A stretch of DNA of 64,000 nucleotides from Oxalobacteraceae bacterium OTU3CINTB1 (GCA_024123955.1 CP099652.1:3968001-4032000), one strand, 5' to 3'. Positions 16,497-27,662 are shown, numbered from the stretch's first letter. A program made the numbers and translations. Notes: a model not told the origin generated them from the sequence alone.

Positions 16497-17303
16497 ATGC
16501 GTGCATTACTCAAAATCGGAATCGGGCTGTTGCTGCTGTCGTTCTTGCTGATCGGCGTGACGTACAGCATGCTCAAGGCCTACGGCACCACCAGTCCGAC
16601 CAGCGTGGCGGGCCGCACCTTGAGCGGCGAAACCCGCAAGGTCGACGCGATGGCGGTGACCGTGGTGTTGGAGGGGCCGATCGACCTGATACTGACCCAG
16701 GGGCCGACGGCATCGATGAAGGTGCGCGGCGAACAGCGCTCGCTGGCCAATATCGAAACCATCCAGGACGGGCGCGATCTGCACATCGGCACCAAGGGCA
16801 TGCTGCTCAATCCAAAACACCGCTTGCAGGTGGAGCTGGTGCTGCCGATGCTGGAGGAGCTGACGGTGCGCAGCAGCGGCGACACCAAGGTGTCCGGTTT
16901 CAGCGGCGACAGGCTGGAGCTGCGGCTGCACGGCTCGGGCAATGTGAACTTTTCTGGGCGCTATCGTAATCTGGTCGCCGGCGCGCATGGCAGCGGCAAC
17001 CTGCATCTGAACGCCGGCAGCAGCGAGCATGTGGAGCTGGAGTTGGTCGGTTCGGGCGAGATCAAGTCGTCGGGCAGCTGCAAGACGCTGGACGCGCAGT
17101 TGACCGGCTCCGGCGACCTGGATGCGCGCCATCTGGCGGCGGACACAGTGACGGTGGACTTGAAGGGTTCGGGCACCAGCCATGTCTTCGCCAAGCAGTC
17201 GGCGGATTTGACCTTGCGCGGCAGCGGCGACATCCGGGTGCTGGGCAATCCGGATCAGCGCAATGTGAACCGCAGCGGTTCGGGTGACGTCAGCTGGGAA
17301 TAG
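16497..17303 (+). CDS. DUF2807 (GIN-domain) secreted/anchored beta-helix-like protein
   Basis: 268 residues starting at ATG 16497 after a perfect GGAGG site. One N-terminal membrane anchor (LLKIGIGLLLLSFLLIGVTYS) is followed by a repetitive beta-rich domain with recurring GSG motifs (HGSGNVNFSG, HGSGNLHLNA, VGSGEIKSSG, TGSGDLDA, KGSGTSHV, RGSGDIRVLG, RSGSGDVSWE). That spacing is typical of the head-GIN/DUF2807 solenoid. It probably sits in the periplasm attached to the inner membrane. Its partner is the preceding DUF1700 gene. The 3' end overlaps the convergent flavoprotein gene by 14 nt. Confidence 0.87.
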   Translation: MRALLKIGIGLLLLSFLLIGVTYSMLKAYGTTSPTSVAGRTLSGETRKVDAMAVTVVLEGPIDLILTQGPTASMKVRGEQRSLANIETIQDGRDLHIGTKGMLLNPKHRLQVELVLPMLEELTVRSSGDTKVSGFSGDRLELRLHGSGNVNFSGRYRNLVAGAHGSGNLHLNAGSSEHVELELVGSGEIKSSGSCKTLDAQLTGSGDLDARHLAADTVTVDLKGSGTSHVFAKQSADLTLRGSGDIRVLGNPDQRNVNRSGSGDVSWE

Positions 17304-18537
17304 AACGAACGGTTTTCCAGGCCAGGGCATCGCGTCCGGCGGCGAGCCCGCTCGCCAGACACGCCGTCAGCAAATACCCACCTGTCGGCGCCTCCCAATC
17401 GATCATCTCGCCGGCCACGAACACTCCGGGCGCGGCCTTCAGCATCGTGCCCTCCAGCGCATCCCAACGCACCCCGCCGGCGCTGCTGATCGCCTCGTCG
17501 ATCGGGCGCGGCCGCACCAGCCGCACCGGCAGCATCTTGATCGCCTGCGCCAGCATATCCGGATCACCGTATTCGTCCTTGCTTAAACATTCGCGCAGCA
17601 GCCCCGCCTTAACGCCCTTTATTCCCAACCGGCTTTGCAGATGACTGGCCAGCGACCGCGCGCCGCGCGGCCGCGTGACTTCATCGGCAACCCGCTCCGC
17701 CGACAAATCCGGCAGTAAATCCAGATAGATCGTCGCGCTGCCATCGGCGACGATCTGATCGCGCAAAGCCGCCGACAACGCATAAATCAAACTCCCCTCG
17801 ACGCCACCCGCTGTGACGACGAACTGTCCCTGCTTGCGGAATTCCACGCCATCCGCCCCTTTGGAGATGATCGCAACAGTGGTCAGCGGATCGCCCGCGA
17901 ACCGGCCGCTGAAATGCTCGCTCCAGTCGACATCGAAGCCGCAATTGGCCGGCGCCAGCGGCGCCACGTCGACCCCGCGCGCCGCCAGCAGCGGCACCCA
18001 GGCGCCGTCCGAACCCAGTCGCGCCCAGCTGGCGCCACCCAACGCCAGCACCACCGCGTCCGCGCTCACCGTCAACTCGCCGTCGGGCGTCTGCAGCAGC
18101 AAGGCGCCATCGCGCCAGCCCAGCCAGCGATGCCGCATGTGAAACCGCACGCCGTCCTCGCGCAGCCGGTGCAGCCACGCGCGCAGCAAAGGCGCGGCCT
18201 TCATATCGGTCGGAAAAACCCGGCCGGAGGTGCCGACAAACGTCTCCACCCCAAGGCCATGCACCCAGTCGCGCACGGCCTGCGGGCCGAAGGCATCCAG
18301 CATCGGCCGCAACGCGGCGGCGGCGCCGGCGTAGCGCGGCACGAAGTCCGCATACGGCTCCGCGTGGGTGATGTTCATCCCTCCGCGTCCGGCCAGCAGG
18401 AACTTGCGGCCGACCGACGCCATCGCGTCATACACGTCCACCTGCGCGCCGCCCTGCGCCAGCGTTTGCGCGGCCATCAGCCCTGCGGGCCCGCCACCGA
18501 TGACGGCGACGCGAAAAGGTGTCAAACTAGACTGCAT
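17290..18537 (-). CDS. HI0933/YhiN-type FAD flavoprotein (TIGR03862-like)
   Basis: A 415-residue NAD(P)/FAD-dependent oxidoreductase-like protein. The N-terminal FAD motif is VAVIGGGPAGLMAAQTLA (about residues 10-27), followed by the family signature GRKFLLAGRGGMNITH. The C-terminal flavin contact is PGVFVAGEMIDWEAPTGGY. Family members bind FAD; their physiological reaction is unknown. Start ATG 18537. The small membrane-protein gene is divergent, 47 bp away. Confidence 0.88.
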   Translation of the reverse strand: MQSSLTPFRVAVIGGGPAGLMAAQTLAQGGAQVDVYDAMASVGRKFLLAGRGGMNITHAEPYADFVPRYAGAAAALRPMLDAFGPQAVRDWVHGLGVETFVGTSGRVFPTDMKAAPLLRAWLHRLREDGVRFHMRHRWLGWRDGALLLQTPDGELTVSADAVVLALGGASWARLGSDGAWVPLLAARGVDVAPLAPANCGFDVDWSEHFSGRFAGDPLTTVAIISKGADGVEFRKQGQFVVTAGGVEGSLIYALSAALRDQIVADGSATIYLDLLPDLSAERVADEVTRPRGARSLASHLQSRLGIKGVKAGLLRECLSKDEYGDPDMLAQAIKMLPVRLVRPRPIDEAISSAGGVRWDALEGTMLKAAPGVFVAGEMIDWEAPTGGYLLTACLASGLAAGRDALAWKTVRSIPS

Positions 18538-18584
18538 GCATTCGGTCCGATACGATCGAGATGAAGAACAATATTAATGGAGAC

Positions 18585-18806
18585 ATGATGGGCACTGCTT
18601 TTTGGATTAAACGCTATCTGCTGGCCGCCGTGCCGTTGTTTGCGATACTGGCCGCCGTCGAATGGTTCAAGGGCTCGACCTCGCGCAATGACTATCTGAG
18701 CGCCGCAGCCTGGGCGTTGATGGCGGCCGCGCTGTTCACATGGAGCGCGTGGCGCCGCAATCGCGAAGCCGAGCGCGCCGCAGCAGCGCAACCCCGCAAA
18801 CCCTAA
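18585..18806 (+). CDS. Small two-helix membrane protein, hypothetical
   Basis: About 73 residues from ATG 18585 (or 72 from 18588), both behind GGAGA. The longer frame from 18561 lacks ribosome-site spacing. Two hydrophobic segments are predicted: YLLAAVPLFAILAAVEWF and YLSAAAWALMAAALFTWSAW. The tail is basic and Ala-rich (RRNREAERAAAAQPRKP). No family is recognised. A GGGGTC palindrome starts 6 nt after its stop. Confidence 0.6.
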   Translation: MMGTAFWIKRYLLAAVPLFAILAAVEWFKGSTSRNDYLSAAAWALMAAALFTWSAWRRNREAERAAAAQPRKP

Positions 18807-18812
18807 GCCGAT

Positions 18813-18840
18813 GGGGTCTGACCCCAAGGGGTCAGACCCC
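18813..18840. repeat. Perfect GGGGTCTGACCCC inverted repeat
   Basis: Two 13-bp arms (18813-18825, 18828-18840) are exact reverse complements with a 2-nt loop; each arm is also nearly palindromic itself. It sits 6 nt after a stop codon and 37 bp before the convergent moaD stop. It belongs to the GGGGTC family seen at 1729, 7938 and 54272/55266. Confidence 0.75.
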
Positions 18841-18876
18841 GGGTGGCGGTGCGGGTTTGCCTGGCCACCTGTTGAC

Positions 18877-19131
18877 TCAGCCGCCGGTCACCGGCGGGAA
18901 GAACGCCACCTCGGCGCCGTCGGCGACGGCGCTCTCCGCGCCGCACATGACCTGGTTGCAGGCCATGCGCAAGGCCGGACTACCCAATGCCTGCTGCCAG
19001 GCGTCGCCGCGCGCCGCCAGGTGCGCGCGCAGCTGGCCGACCGTCGTCACGGACGCCGGCAGGTCCAGCGTCTCGGACGAGGCGCCCACGGCTTCGCGAA
19101 CACTGGCGAAAAATTTTACGGTAACAGCCAT
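18877..19131 (-). CDS. moaD: Molybdopterin synthase small subunit MoaD
   Basis: An 84-residue ubiquitin-fold protein ending in the required Gly-Gly (FFPPVTGG), where the thiocarboxylate forms. It supplies sulfur to MoaE for conversion of cPMP to molybdopterin. Its ATG overlaps the moeA TGA by one base, so they are coupled. moaE, often next, is not here: the plus-strand small membrane gene occupies that place. Confidence 0.93.
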   Translation of the reverse strand: MAVTVKFFASVREAVGASSETLDLPASVTTVGQLRAHLAARGDAWQQALGSPALRMACNQVMCGAESAVADGAEVAFFPPVTGG

Positions 19132-20369
19132 CAGTACATTAACTCGCTAAACGGAATAAACCGGACCATGTCTCCGGCGGAGATGGTGGTGCCGGGAGGA
19201 TTGTCGATCACGCCATCGCCCCAGACGGTCGATGTCAGCACGCCGGAGCTCTGGTTGCTGAACAATTCGAGTCCGCCGCCCGCGTTGATACGCGCGCGCA
19301 GGAACTCGTTGCGCCTGTCGGCCTTCGGCATGTCGAAATCGGCGCGCATCTGGAATGCGCGCGGCGCGATCTCGCCGGAGACGCCCTGCAAGCGCAGGAT
19401 GAACGGCCGCACGAACATCAGGAAGGTGATGAAGCTGGCCACCGGATTGCCCGGCAGGCCGAGGAAAAAAGCGTCCTTGACCTCGCCGAACGCCAGCGGC
19501 TTGCCCGGCTTGACGGCGATCAGCCACATATTCAGCTTGCCCTCCGCCTCGACCGCCGGCTTGATGTGGTCTTCCTCGCCGACGGACACGCCGCCGGAAG
19601 TGATGATCAGATCATGCCCTTGGGCGCTTTCGCGCAGCACAGAACGCGTGGCCTCGAGCGAATCGGGCACGATGCCGAAATCGGTGATCTCACAGCCCAG
19701 GTTCTCCAGCAGCGCGCGCAATGTGAAGCGGTTGGAATTGTAGATCGCGCCCGGCGCCAGCGGCTCGCCCGGCATGGTCAGCTCGTCGCCGGTGAAGAAC
19801 ACGGCCACGCGCAGCTTGCGCTTGACGGGCAATTCGGCCAGGCCGACCGACGCGGCCAGCCCCAGCTCCTGGCTGCGCAGCCGCGCGCCGGCAGGCAGGA
19901 TCACGCTGCCGCTGGTGATGTCCTCGCCGGCGCGGCGTATCCATTCGCCGGACCTGGGCGCGTGCTTGACCGTGACCAGGTTGCCGACCAACTCGCACTG
20001 CTCCTGCATGACGACGGCGTCCGCGCCCTCCGGTATATGGGCGCCGGTGAAGATGCGCGCGGCGGTCCCCGGCAGCAAAGGCTGGCCGACATGGCCGGCC
20101 GGTATCCGCTGCGACACCGTCAACACCGCCTCGCCGCTGGCGCAATCGGCGGCGCGTACCGCGTAGCCGTCCATCTGGGTGTTGTCCATGCCGGGCACAT
20201 TCATTCCGGACACCTGCGCGTGGGCCAGGATGCGGCCGTTGGCGTTCAGCGTCGGCAACGTTTCGATGTCGGCCACGGGACGCGCGGCGGCCAGCATCAA
20301 GGCCTGCGCCTCGGCTACGGCCAGCATCGGCCTCGGTTGATGCTTGGACGGGGACAGCGGTGCGCTCAT
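19131..20369 (-). CDS. moeA: Molybdopterin molybdenumtransferase MoeA
   Basis: A 412-residue protein that inserts molybdate into adenylylated molybdopterin. Hallmarks are the domain-I MDNTQMDGYAVR motif (about residue 60), GEDI near residue 145, the MoCF_biosynth core TSGGVSVGEEDHIK (about 250-265), and FFLGLPGNPVASF. I take ATG 20369, 2 nt after the thrC stop; an upstream GTG at 20375 would give a GTGA overlap instead. It is the middle gene of thrC-moeA-moaD, an arrangement seen in betaproteobacteria. Confidence 0.95.
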   Translation of the reverse strand: MSAPLSPSKHQPRPMLAVAEAQALMLAAARPVADIETLPTLNANGRILAHAQVSGMNVPGMDNTQMDGYAVRAADCASGEAVLTVSQRIPAGHVGQPLLPGTAARIFTGAHIPEGADAVVMQEQCELVGNLVTVKHAPRSGEWIRRAGEDITSGSVILPAGARLRSQELGLAASVGLAELPVKRKLRVAVFFTGDELTMPGEPLAPGAIYNSNRFTLRALLENLGCEITDFGIVPDSLEATRSVLRESAQGHDLIITSGGVSVGEEDHIKPAVEAEGKLNMWLIAVKPGKPLAFGEVKDAFFLGLPGNPVASFITFLMFVRPFILRLQGVSGEIAPRAFQMRADFDMPKADRRNEFLRARINAGGGLELFSNQSSGVLTSTVWGDGVIDNPPGTTISAGDMVRFIPFSELMY

Positions 20370-20371
20370 GA

Positions 20372-21850
20372 TCACAGACCGGTGTTGGCCGCGATGTAAG
20401 CCTTCATCTTCTCGACGTCGGGCTTCATGACCACGAATTTCTGCGGCAGGTCTTCGATGTTCTCGAAGCCTTCCGGACGTTCGGCGTCCTCGCCCAGCGC
20501 ATCGAGGATGGTCTCGTTGAACTTGGCCGCCAGCGCGGTCTCCAGCACGATCATCGTCACACCGGGTTCCAGGTTTTCGCGCGCGACCTTGATGCCGTCG
20601 GCGGTGTGGGTGTCGATGACGATGCCGTAGTCGTCGGCGACGTCGCGGATGGTGTTCAGGCGGTCGTCATGGGTCGACTTGCCGGACTTGAAGCCGTACT
20701 TGGACACCAGCTTGAATTCGTCGCCGTCGCTGCCAGGCTTGCCCGACAGGTCGAAGCCGCCCTGCGTCTCCACCTTGTGGAACAGCGCGCGGGTGCGCTC
20801 GCCGTCGCGGCCAACCAGATCGTAGATGAAGCGCTCGAAGTTGGACGCCTTGGAGATGTCCATCGACGGGCTGCTGGTGTGATAGGTCTCGGCCGACTTG
20901 CGCACGCGGTACACGCCGGTGCGGAAGAATTCGTCGAGCACGTCGTTTTCGTTGGTGGCGGCGATCAGCTTGTCGATCGGCAGGCCCATCATGCGGGCGA
21001 TGTGGCCGGCGCAGATGTTGCCGAAGTTCCCCGACGGGACGGTGAACGAGACCTTCTGCTCGTTCGACGTGGTGGCCGACAGGTAGCCGCGGAAGTAGTA
21101 CACCACCTGCGCCACGACGCGCGCCCAGTTGATCGAATTGACGGTGCCGATCTTCTGTTTGGTCTTGAACGGCAGGTCGTTGGACACCGCCTTGACCATG
21201 TCCTGGGCGTCGTCGAACACCCCTTCGATGGCGATGTTGAAGATGTTCGGGTCCTGGAGGCTGAACATCTGCGCGCTCTGGAAGGCGCTCATTTTCTGGT
21301 GCGGCGACAGCATGAAGACACGGATGCCCTTCTTGCCGCGCATCGCGTATTCGGCGGCGCTGCCGGTGTCGCCGGAGGTGGCGCCGAAAATATTCAGTTC
21401 CGCGTTCTGCTTGGACAGCGTGTACTCGAACAGATTGCCCAGCAACTGCATCGCCATGTCCTTGAAGGCCAGCGTCGGGCCGTTCGACAGCGCCTGCAGC
21501 ACCAGTTTAGTGCCATTGTCGCCCTCTTCCAGCACGCGCAACGGCGTGATCTGGCTGGCCTTTTCGCCGGCGCGGGCGTTGCGGTAGACCTCCTTGGTGT
21601 AGGTCTTGGCGGTCAGCGCGCGCAGATCGGCTTCCGGAATGTCGGTCGCGAACTTCTTCAAAATCTCGAACGCCAGGTCGGCGTAGGACAGCTGGCGCCA
21701 TGCGTCCAGTTCCGCGCCGGTCACCTGCGGGTAGGCCGACGGCAGGAACAGGCCGCCGTCGGCGGCCAGGCCGCCAAGCAGAATGTCCGAAAATTGTTGG
21801 GGAGACGACGAAGCGGCCGATGCGGCGGCGCGGGTAGACACGTATTGCAT
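20372..21850 (-). CDS. thrC: Threonine synthase
   Basis: A 492-residue PLP enzyme converting O-phosphohomoserine to threonine. It starts MQYVSTRAAASAASSSPQQF. The PLP lysine lies in GPTLAFKDMAMQLLGN, the phosphate-binding loop in ATSGDTGSAAEYAMRGK, and PSGNFGNICAGHIARMMG is typical of the long class-2 form. It probably ends a threonine pathway whose earlier gene (hom) is elsewhere: upstream DNA is the oppositely transcribed GGDEF/EAL gene. Confidence 0.96.
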   Translation of the reverse strand: MQYVSTRAAASAASSSPQQFSDILLGGLAADGGLFLPSAYPQVTGAELDAWRQLSYADLAFEILKKFATDIPEADLRALTAKTYTKEVYRNARAGEKASQITPLRVLEEGDNGTKLVLQALSNGPTLAFKDMAMQLLGNLFEYTLSKQNAELNIFGATSGDTGSAAEYAMRGKKGIRVFMLSPHQKMSAFQSAQMFSLQDPNIFNIAIEGVFDDAQDMVKAVSNDLPFKTKQKIGTVNSINWARVVAQVVYYFRGYLSATTSNEQKVSFTVPSGNFGNICAGHIARMMGLPIDKLIAATNENDVLDEFFRTGVYRVRKSAETYHTSSPSMDISKASNFERFIYDLVGRDGERTRALFHKVETQGGFDLSGKPGSDGDEFKLVSKYGFKSGKSTHDDRLNTIRDVADDYGIVIDTHTADGIKVARENLEPGVTMIVLETALAAKFNETILDALGEDAERPEGFENIEDLPQKFVVMKPDVEKMKAYIAANTGL

Positions 21851-22081
21851 AGATTAGAAAGTCCGGTTGGGCTGACAAGGTTGGCTGGCAGCTATTGGCA
21901 GAACGTTACAAAGCGAGCGGATATTATAGTGCGCCTCGCCGTTTCCGGTGCGATTGCCGTTGTTTTATGGTTATGCGCAGGCCCGGACTGGCATGTTCGG
22001 TTGTCCCGCACTGGTTTGTCTGTCATTCCGGCAATATACTGGGCAGGCCACCCCCGCCATTTTCCGCCGCCGCCGCAATCG

Positions 22082-25000
22082 ATGATGATGAAGTCCCCAG
22101 CACGCCGCAAAGCAGCCCCTTTCGCCCGCATCCTGTGGGCCTGCTTTAGCGCCCTGTTCATTGTCACCATCGCCTTCCTGCTCTACGTGTGGACCGAAAA
22201 ACGCATCGACGAAGCCAACGAGCTGCGTTACGTGTCGCGCAACCTGGTCGACGAGCTGCGCCAGTCCTCCGACGACATGACCCGCATGGCGCGTACCTAC
22301 GTGGCGACAGGGGACCCGCGTTACCGGCAAAATTATCAAGAAATCATCGATATCCGCGACGGCCGCAAGCCGCGCCCGCAACGCTACGACAACGTCTACT
22401 GGGATCTGGTGATCGATGAGCAGCAGCGCCCCCGGGAGGCTGGCCAGCCCGTCGCGCTCATGGTGCGGATACAGGAAACCAATTTCACGCCTGCCGAATT
22501 GTCTCTGCTAACCCGCGCCAAGGACGAATCGGACCGCCTGACGGCGATCGAGAACAAGGCGCTGGCGATGCGCGACTTCGGCGGCGACGACGCGCTGGCC
22601 GTCGCCGCCGCCCTGGCGCTGCTCTACGACGACACCTATCACCACGCCAAGGCGGCGATCATGGAGCCGATCGCCCAGGTGAACGACAGTGTCGAGCGAC
22701 GCACACGCCAGGCGGTCGAATCGGCATCGTCGGCGGCCAACCTGGCCAGGGCGGCCTTCATGCTGTTCGCGCTGGCGATGCTGGCGCTGCTATGGCGCGC
22801 CAAGCGCAATCTGGATTCGGCGCTGGGCTGTTCGGTCGGACAGCTGCAAGGCGCCATCGAACGCCTCGGACACGGCGACGTCAGCGAACCACTGGCGGTG
22901 CGCGATGGCGCCGGGGAAAGCGTCTGGACCTGGCTGGCCGGCATGCAGCAAAACCTGGCAAGGCTCGATTCGGAGCGCGGGCTGGCGCTGGCGCGCTCGC
23001 AGCGCGTCGGCCGCCTGTACGCGGCCCTGAGCCAATGCAACCAGTCCATCGTGCGCAGCACCAGCGAGCAGGAACTGTTCGACGACATCTGCGGCGCGGT
23101 GGTGACCTACGGCGGCATGTCGATGGCATGGATCGGCATGATCGACGCCGCCGGCGACGACCAGCCGCACAACGTCTCGCCGGCGGCAAGCGCCGGCGAC
23201 GGCACCGAGTACCTGAACAATCTTGGCATCTCGCTCGACGAGCAGCTGCCGGAGGGGCGCGGGCCGATCGGCGTGTGCCACCGCAACGGGGAGCCGTACT
23301 GGTGCCAGGACTTCCTGAAGTCGCCGGAAACCGCGCCATGGCATGCGCGCGCGGCGCGCTATGGCTGGGCGGCGTCGGCCCACCTGCCGCTGCGGCGCCA
23401 GGGCCGGATCGTCGGCTTCTTCTCCGCCTATTCCACCACCCCGGAGGTATTCGACGCCGAGGTGCGCGACCTGTTCGTCGAAATGGCGCTCGACATCGAA
23501 TTCGCGCTGAAGAACTTCGACCACGAACGCAAACGCGAGCTGACCGAGGCCTCGCTGCGCAAAAGCGAGCAGCATCTGCGCACGATCATCGAGACCGAAC
23601 CGGAATGCATCAAGGTGGTGGATGCGCACGGCCGGCTGCTGGAGATGAACGCGGCGGGCCTGAAGATCCTCGAGGCGGAATCGCTGGAGGAGCTACAGAA
23701 GCACGTGCTGACGGACCTGATCCTGCCCGACTACCGCGACGCCTTCATCGCGCTGCACCAGCGCGTGATCAACGGCGAGAACGGCCATCTGGAATTCCGG
23801 GTCCAGGGCCTGAAGGGCGGCCAGCGCTGGCTCGAGACCCACGCCGCGCCGATGAACGGCGCCAATGGCGAGCAGCGCATGCTGCTCGGGATCACGCGCG
23901 ACATCACCGACCGCAAATTGGCCGACGAGCGGATTCAGTACCTGGCGCATTTCGATCCGCTGACCGGCTTGCCGAACCGCGCGCAGCTGCAGGAGCACAC
24001 GCTGCACTCGCTGGCGCTGGCGCGCCGCAACCGCGAATCGATGGCGCTGATGATGCTCGACCTGGACCACTTCAAGGACATCAACGACTCGCTCGGCCAC
24101 AGCGTCGGCGACGGCCTGCTGTGCGAGCTGGCCAAGCGGCTGCGCCACGGCCTGCGCGAGGAGGACATCGTGGCGCGCCTGGGCGGCGACGAATTCATCT
24201 TCGTGCTGCAAAAAGCGGAGTCGCAGGACGCCGCCGAAGTGGCGCGAAAGCTGATGGAACTGATCGGCCAGCCTTTCCGCGTCGGCACGCACGACCTGAA
24301 GGTGACAGCGTCGATCGGCATCGCCTTGTATCCGGCCGACGGCGCCGACATGGAAACGCTGCTGCAGCGCGCCGACGCCGCCATGTACCAGGTCAAGCAC
24401 GCGGGGCGGGCCGACTTCCGCTTCTTCACCGCCGCCATGCAGCAGCGGGCGGCGCGGCATCTGCAATTGGTCAATGCGCTGCGCTACGCGCTGGAGCGCG
24501 ACCAGCTGCAGGTGGTGTATCAGCCGCAGGTGTCGCTGCCGGACCAGCGCATCATCGGCGCCGAGGCGCTGCTGCGCTGGTCGACGCCGGAGCTGGGCGT
24601 GGTGTCACCGGCCGAGTTCATCCCCGCCGCCGAGGAGAGCGGGCTGATACTGCCGATCGGCGCGTGGGTGCTGCGCCAGGCGGTGCGGCAGGCGCGCGCC
24701 TGGCTGGACGACGGCTTGCCGCCGCTGGTCATGGCGGTCAACCTGTCGGCGACGCAGTTCCGCAATACCGATCTGCCGGAGCTGATCACGCAGATCCTGC
24801 AGGAGGAAGGCTTGCCGCCGGAGTATCTGGAGCTGGAGCTGACCGAGGGCGTGGCGCTGAACGATCCGCAAGGCGCGATCGCCATGATGAACAACCTGCA
24901 CGAGCGTGGAATCAGGATGTCGATCGACGATTTCGGCACCGGCTATTCGTCGCTCAGTCACTTGAAGAAGTTCAAGGTGTACAAGCTAAAGATCGACAAG

Positions 25001-25228
25001 TCGTTCGTGCGCGATATCAGCACCGACGCGGAGGACAAGGCGATCGTCAGCGCCATCATCAACATGGCGCGCAGCCTGGGCCTGAAGACGATTGCGGAGG
25101 GCGTGGAAACGGTCGAACAGCTGGAGTTCCTCCAGCAGCAGCATTGCAACGAGATGCAGGGATATTACTTCAGCAAGCCGGTGCCGGAACAGGCGTTCCG
25201 GCAGCTGATGCTGGAGGTGGTTGCGTAA
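22082..25228 (+). CDS. Membrane-bound GAF-PAS-GGDEF-EAL c-di-GMP enzyme
   Basis: A 1048-residue protein from ATG 22082 (three ATGs in a row; ribosome site weak). TM1 is at about 16-36 (ILWACFSALFIVTIAFLLYVW), followed by a periplasmic helical sensor and TM2 at about 220-240. The cytosolic part has GAF (about 315-480), PAS (about 500-615), GGDEF with intact RLGGDEF (about 701) and EAL with intact AEALLRW (about 828), IELTEG-type and DDFGTGYSSL motifs. Both cyclase and phosphodiesterase residues are present, so it may act either way on c-di-GMP. The frame is open far upstream of 22082, but that part is antisense to thrC and is not coding. Confidence 0.93.
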   Translation: MMMKSPARRKAAPFARILWACFSALFIVTIAFLLYVWTEKRIDEANELRYVSRNLVDELRQSSDDMTRMARTYVATGDPRYRQNYQEIIDIRDGRKPRPQRYDNVYWDLVIDEQQRPREAGQPVALMVRIQETNFTPAELSLLTRAKDESDRLTAIENKALAMRDFGGDDALAVAAALALLYDDTYHHAKAAIMEPIAQVNDSVERRTRQAVESASSAANLARAAFMLFALAMLALLWRAKRNLDSALGCSVGQLQGAIERLGHGDVSEPLAVRDGAGESVWTWLAGMQQNLARLDSERGLALARSQRVGRLYAALSQCNQSIVRSTSEQELFDDICGAVVTYGGMSMAWIGMIDAAGDDQPHNVSPAASAGDGTEYLNNLGISLDEQLPEGRGPIGVCHRNGEPYWCQDFLKSPETAPWHARAARYGWAASAHLPLRRQGRIVGFFSAYSTTPEVFDAEVRDLFVEMALDIEFALKNFDHERKRELTEASLRKSEQHLRTIIETEPECIKVVDAHGRLLEMNAAGLKILEAESLEELQKHVLTDLILPDYRDAFIALHQRVINGENGHLEFRVQGLKGGQRWLETHAAPMNGANGEQRMLLGITRDITDRKLADERIQYLAHFDPLTGLPNRAQLQEHTLHSLALARRNRESMALMMLDLDHFKDINDSLGHSVGDGLLCELAKRLRHGLREEDIVARLGGDEFIFVLQKAESQDAAEVARKLMELIGQPFRVGTHDLKVTASIGIALYPADGADMETLLQRADAAMYQVKHAGRADFRFFTAAMQQRAARHLQLVNALRYALERDQLQVVYQPQVSLPDQRIIGAEALLRWSTPELGVVSPAEFIPAAEESGLILPIGAWVLRQAVRQARAWLDDGLPPLVMAVNLSATQFRNTDLPELITQILQEEGLPPEYLELELTEGVALNDPQGAIAMMNNLHERGIRMSIDDFGTGYSSLSHLKKFKVYKLKIDKSFVRDISTDAEDKAIVSAIINMARSLGLKTIAEGVETVEQLEFLQQQHCNEMQGYYFSKPVPEQAFRQLMLEVVA

Positions 25229-25237
25229 GTTCGCGCG

Positions 25238-26635
<1,398 letters not shown>

Positions 26636-26676
26636 CAGTTGTCTCTCTTTTTATAGTGTAGATTTACGCGGCCGCA

Positions 26677-27645
26677 TTACGCCGCTTTGCTCAGACTGAC
26701 GTCGACATTGGCCAGCATGTCGGTCACCATCTCCTCGATGCCGATGCGGGCCTTCCAGCCCCAGTCGGCCGTCGCGGTGGCGTCGTCCAGGCTTTGCGGC
26801 CACGTGTCGGCGATGGCTTGGCGGCTATCCGGCTTGTAGCCGATCTTAAAGTCAGGTACGGCGCGCGTGATGGCGGCGGCCAGCTGCTCCGGGTTGAAGG
26901 ACACGCCGGCGACGTTGTAGGCCGAGCGGACCTTCACCTGTTCGGCCGGCGCTTCCATCAATTCGATGGTGGCGCGGATGGCATCGGGCATGTAGATCAT
27001 CGGCAGCGTGGTCTGCGGGCCGAGGAAGCACTCATAGCGCTCGCCGCGCAGCGCGGAATGGAAGATCGCGATCGCATAATCGGTGGTGCCGCCGCCCGGT
27101 GGCGACTTGTAGCTGATGATGCCAGGGTAGCGGATGCTGCGCACGTCGACGCCGTACTTGATGAAGTAATACTCGCACAGGCGCTCGCCGGCCAGCTTGC
27201 TGATGCCGTAGATCGTGGTCGGGTCCATCACCGTCGTTTGCGCCGTGTTCACGGCAGGCGTGTTCGGGCCGAAGGCGGCGATCGACGACGGCCAGAAGAC
27301 CTTGAGCGGCTTGCCGATGATGCCGCGCTCGCGCGCCACTTCCAGAATGTTCAGCAGGCCGTCCATGTTCAAGGTCCAGGCCTTCAGCGGCGCCGCTTCG
27401 CCGGTGGCCGACAGCATCGCCGCCAGTTGGTACACCTGGGTGATGCCCTCCTCCGTCACCAAGGTGGACAGCGCCTGCTTGTCCAGCACATTGAGCGGCG
27501 TGTAGCGCGCCGCGTTATACAGATTGGTCGGGCTGATGTCGCTGGCGATGACGTTCTGCTCACCGTGTCTGGCGGCCAGCGCCTCCACCAGTTCACTGCC
27601 GATTTGGCCGTTGGCGCCGATGACGAGGATGCGTTGTTGTTCCAT
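26677..27645 (-). CDS. tdh: L-threonine 3-dehydrogenase, short-chain (epimerase-like) type
   Basis: A 322-residue extended SDR protein. The NAD motif is ILVIGANGQIGSELVEAL (residues 5-22) and the catalytic Tyr/Lys lie in TIYGISKLAGE (YxxxK). The sequence FWPSSIAAFGP is typical of SDR-type threonine dehydrogenases. The placement 17 nt after kbl supports oxidation of threonine to 2-amino-3-ketobutyrate, cleaved by Kbl. Annotations often call such genes NAD-dependent epimerase; the context favours Tdh. Ribosome site AGGAA before ATG 27645. Confidence 0.9.
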   Translation of the reverse strand: MEQQRILVIGANGQIGSELVEALAARHGEQNVIASDISPTNLYNAARYTPLNVLDKQALSTLVTEEGITQVYQLAAMLSATGEAAPLKAWTLNMDGLLNILEVARERGIIGKPLKVFWPSSIAAFGPNTPAVNTAQTTVMDPTTIYGISKLAGERLCEYYFIKYGVDVRSIRYPGIISYKSPPGGGTTDYAIAIFHSALRGERYECFLGPQTTLPMIYMPDAIRATIELMEAPAEQVKVRSAYNVAGVSFNPEQLAAAITRAVPDFKIGYKPDSRQAIADTWPQSLDDATATADWGWKARIGIEEMVTDMLANVDVSLSKAA

Positions 27646-27662
27646 TTTGATTCCTGACTATT

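Noticed and set aside
20606..22081. Long open frame upstream of the GGDEF-EAL start
   Set aside because: It is antisense to thrC, rich in Arg/His/Val typical of shadow translation, and joins the real gene only by chance. The transmembrane start at 22082 fits the family.
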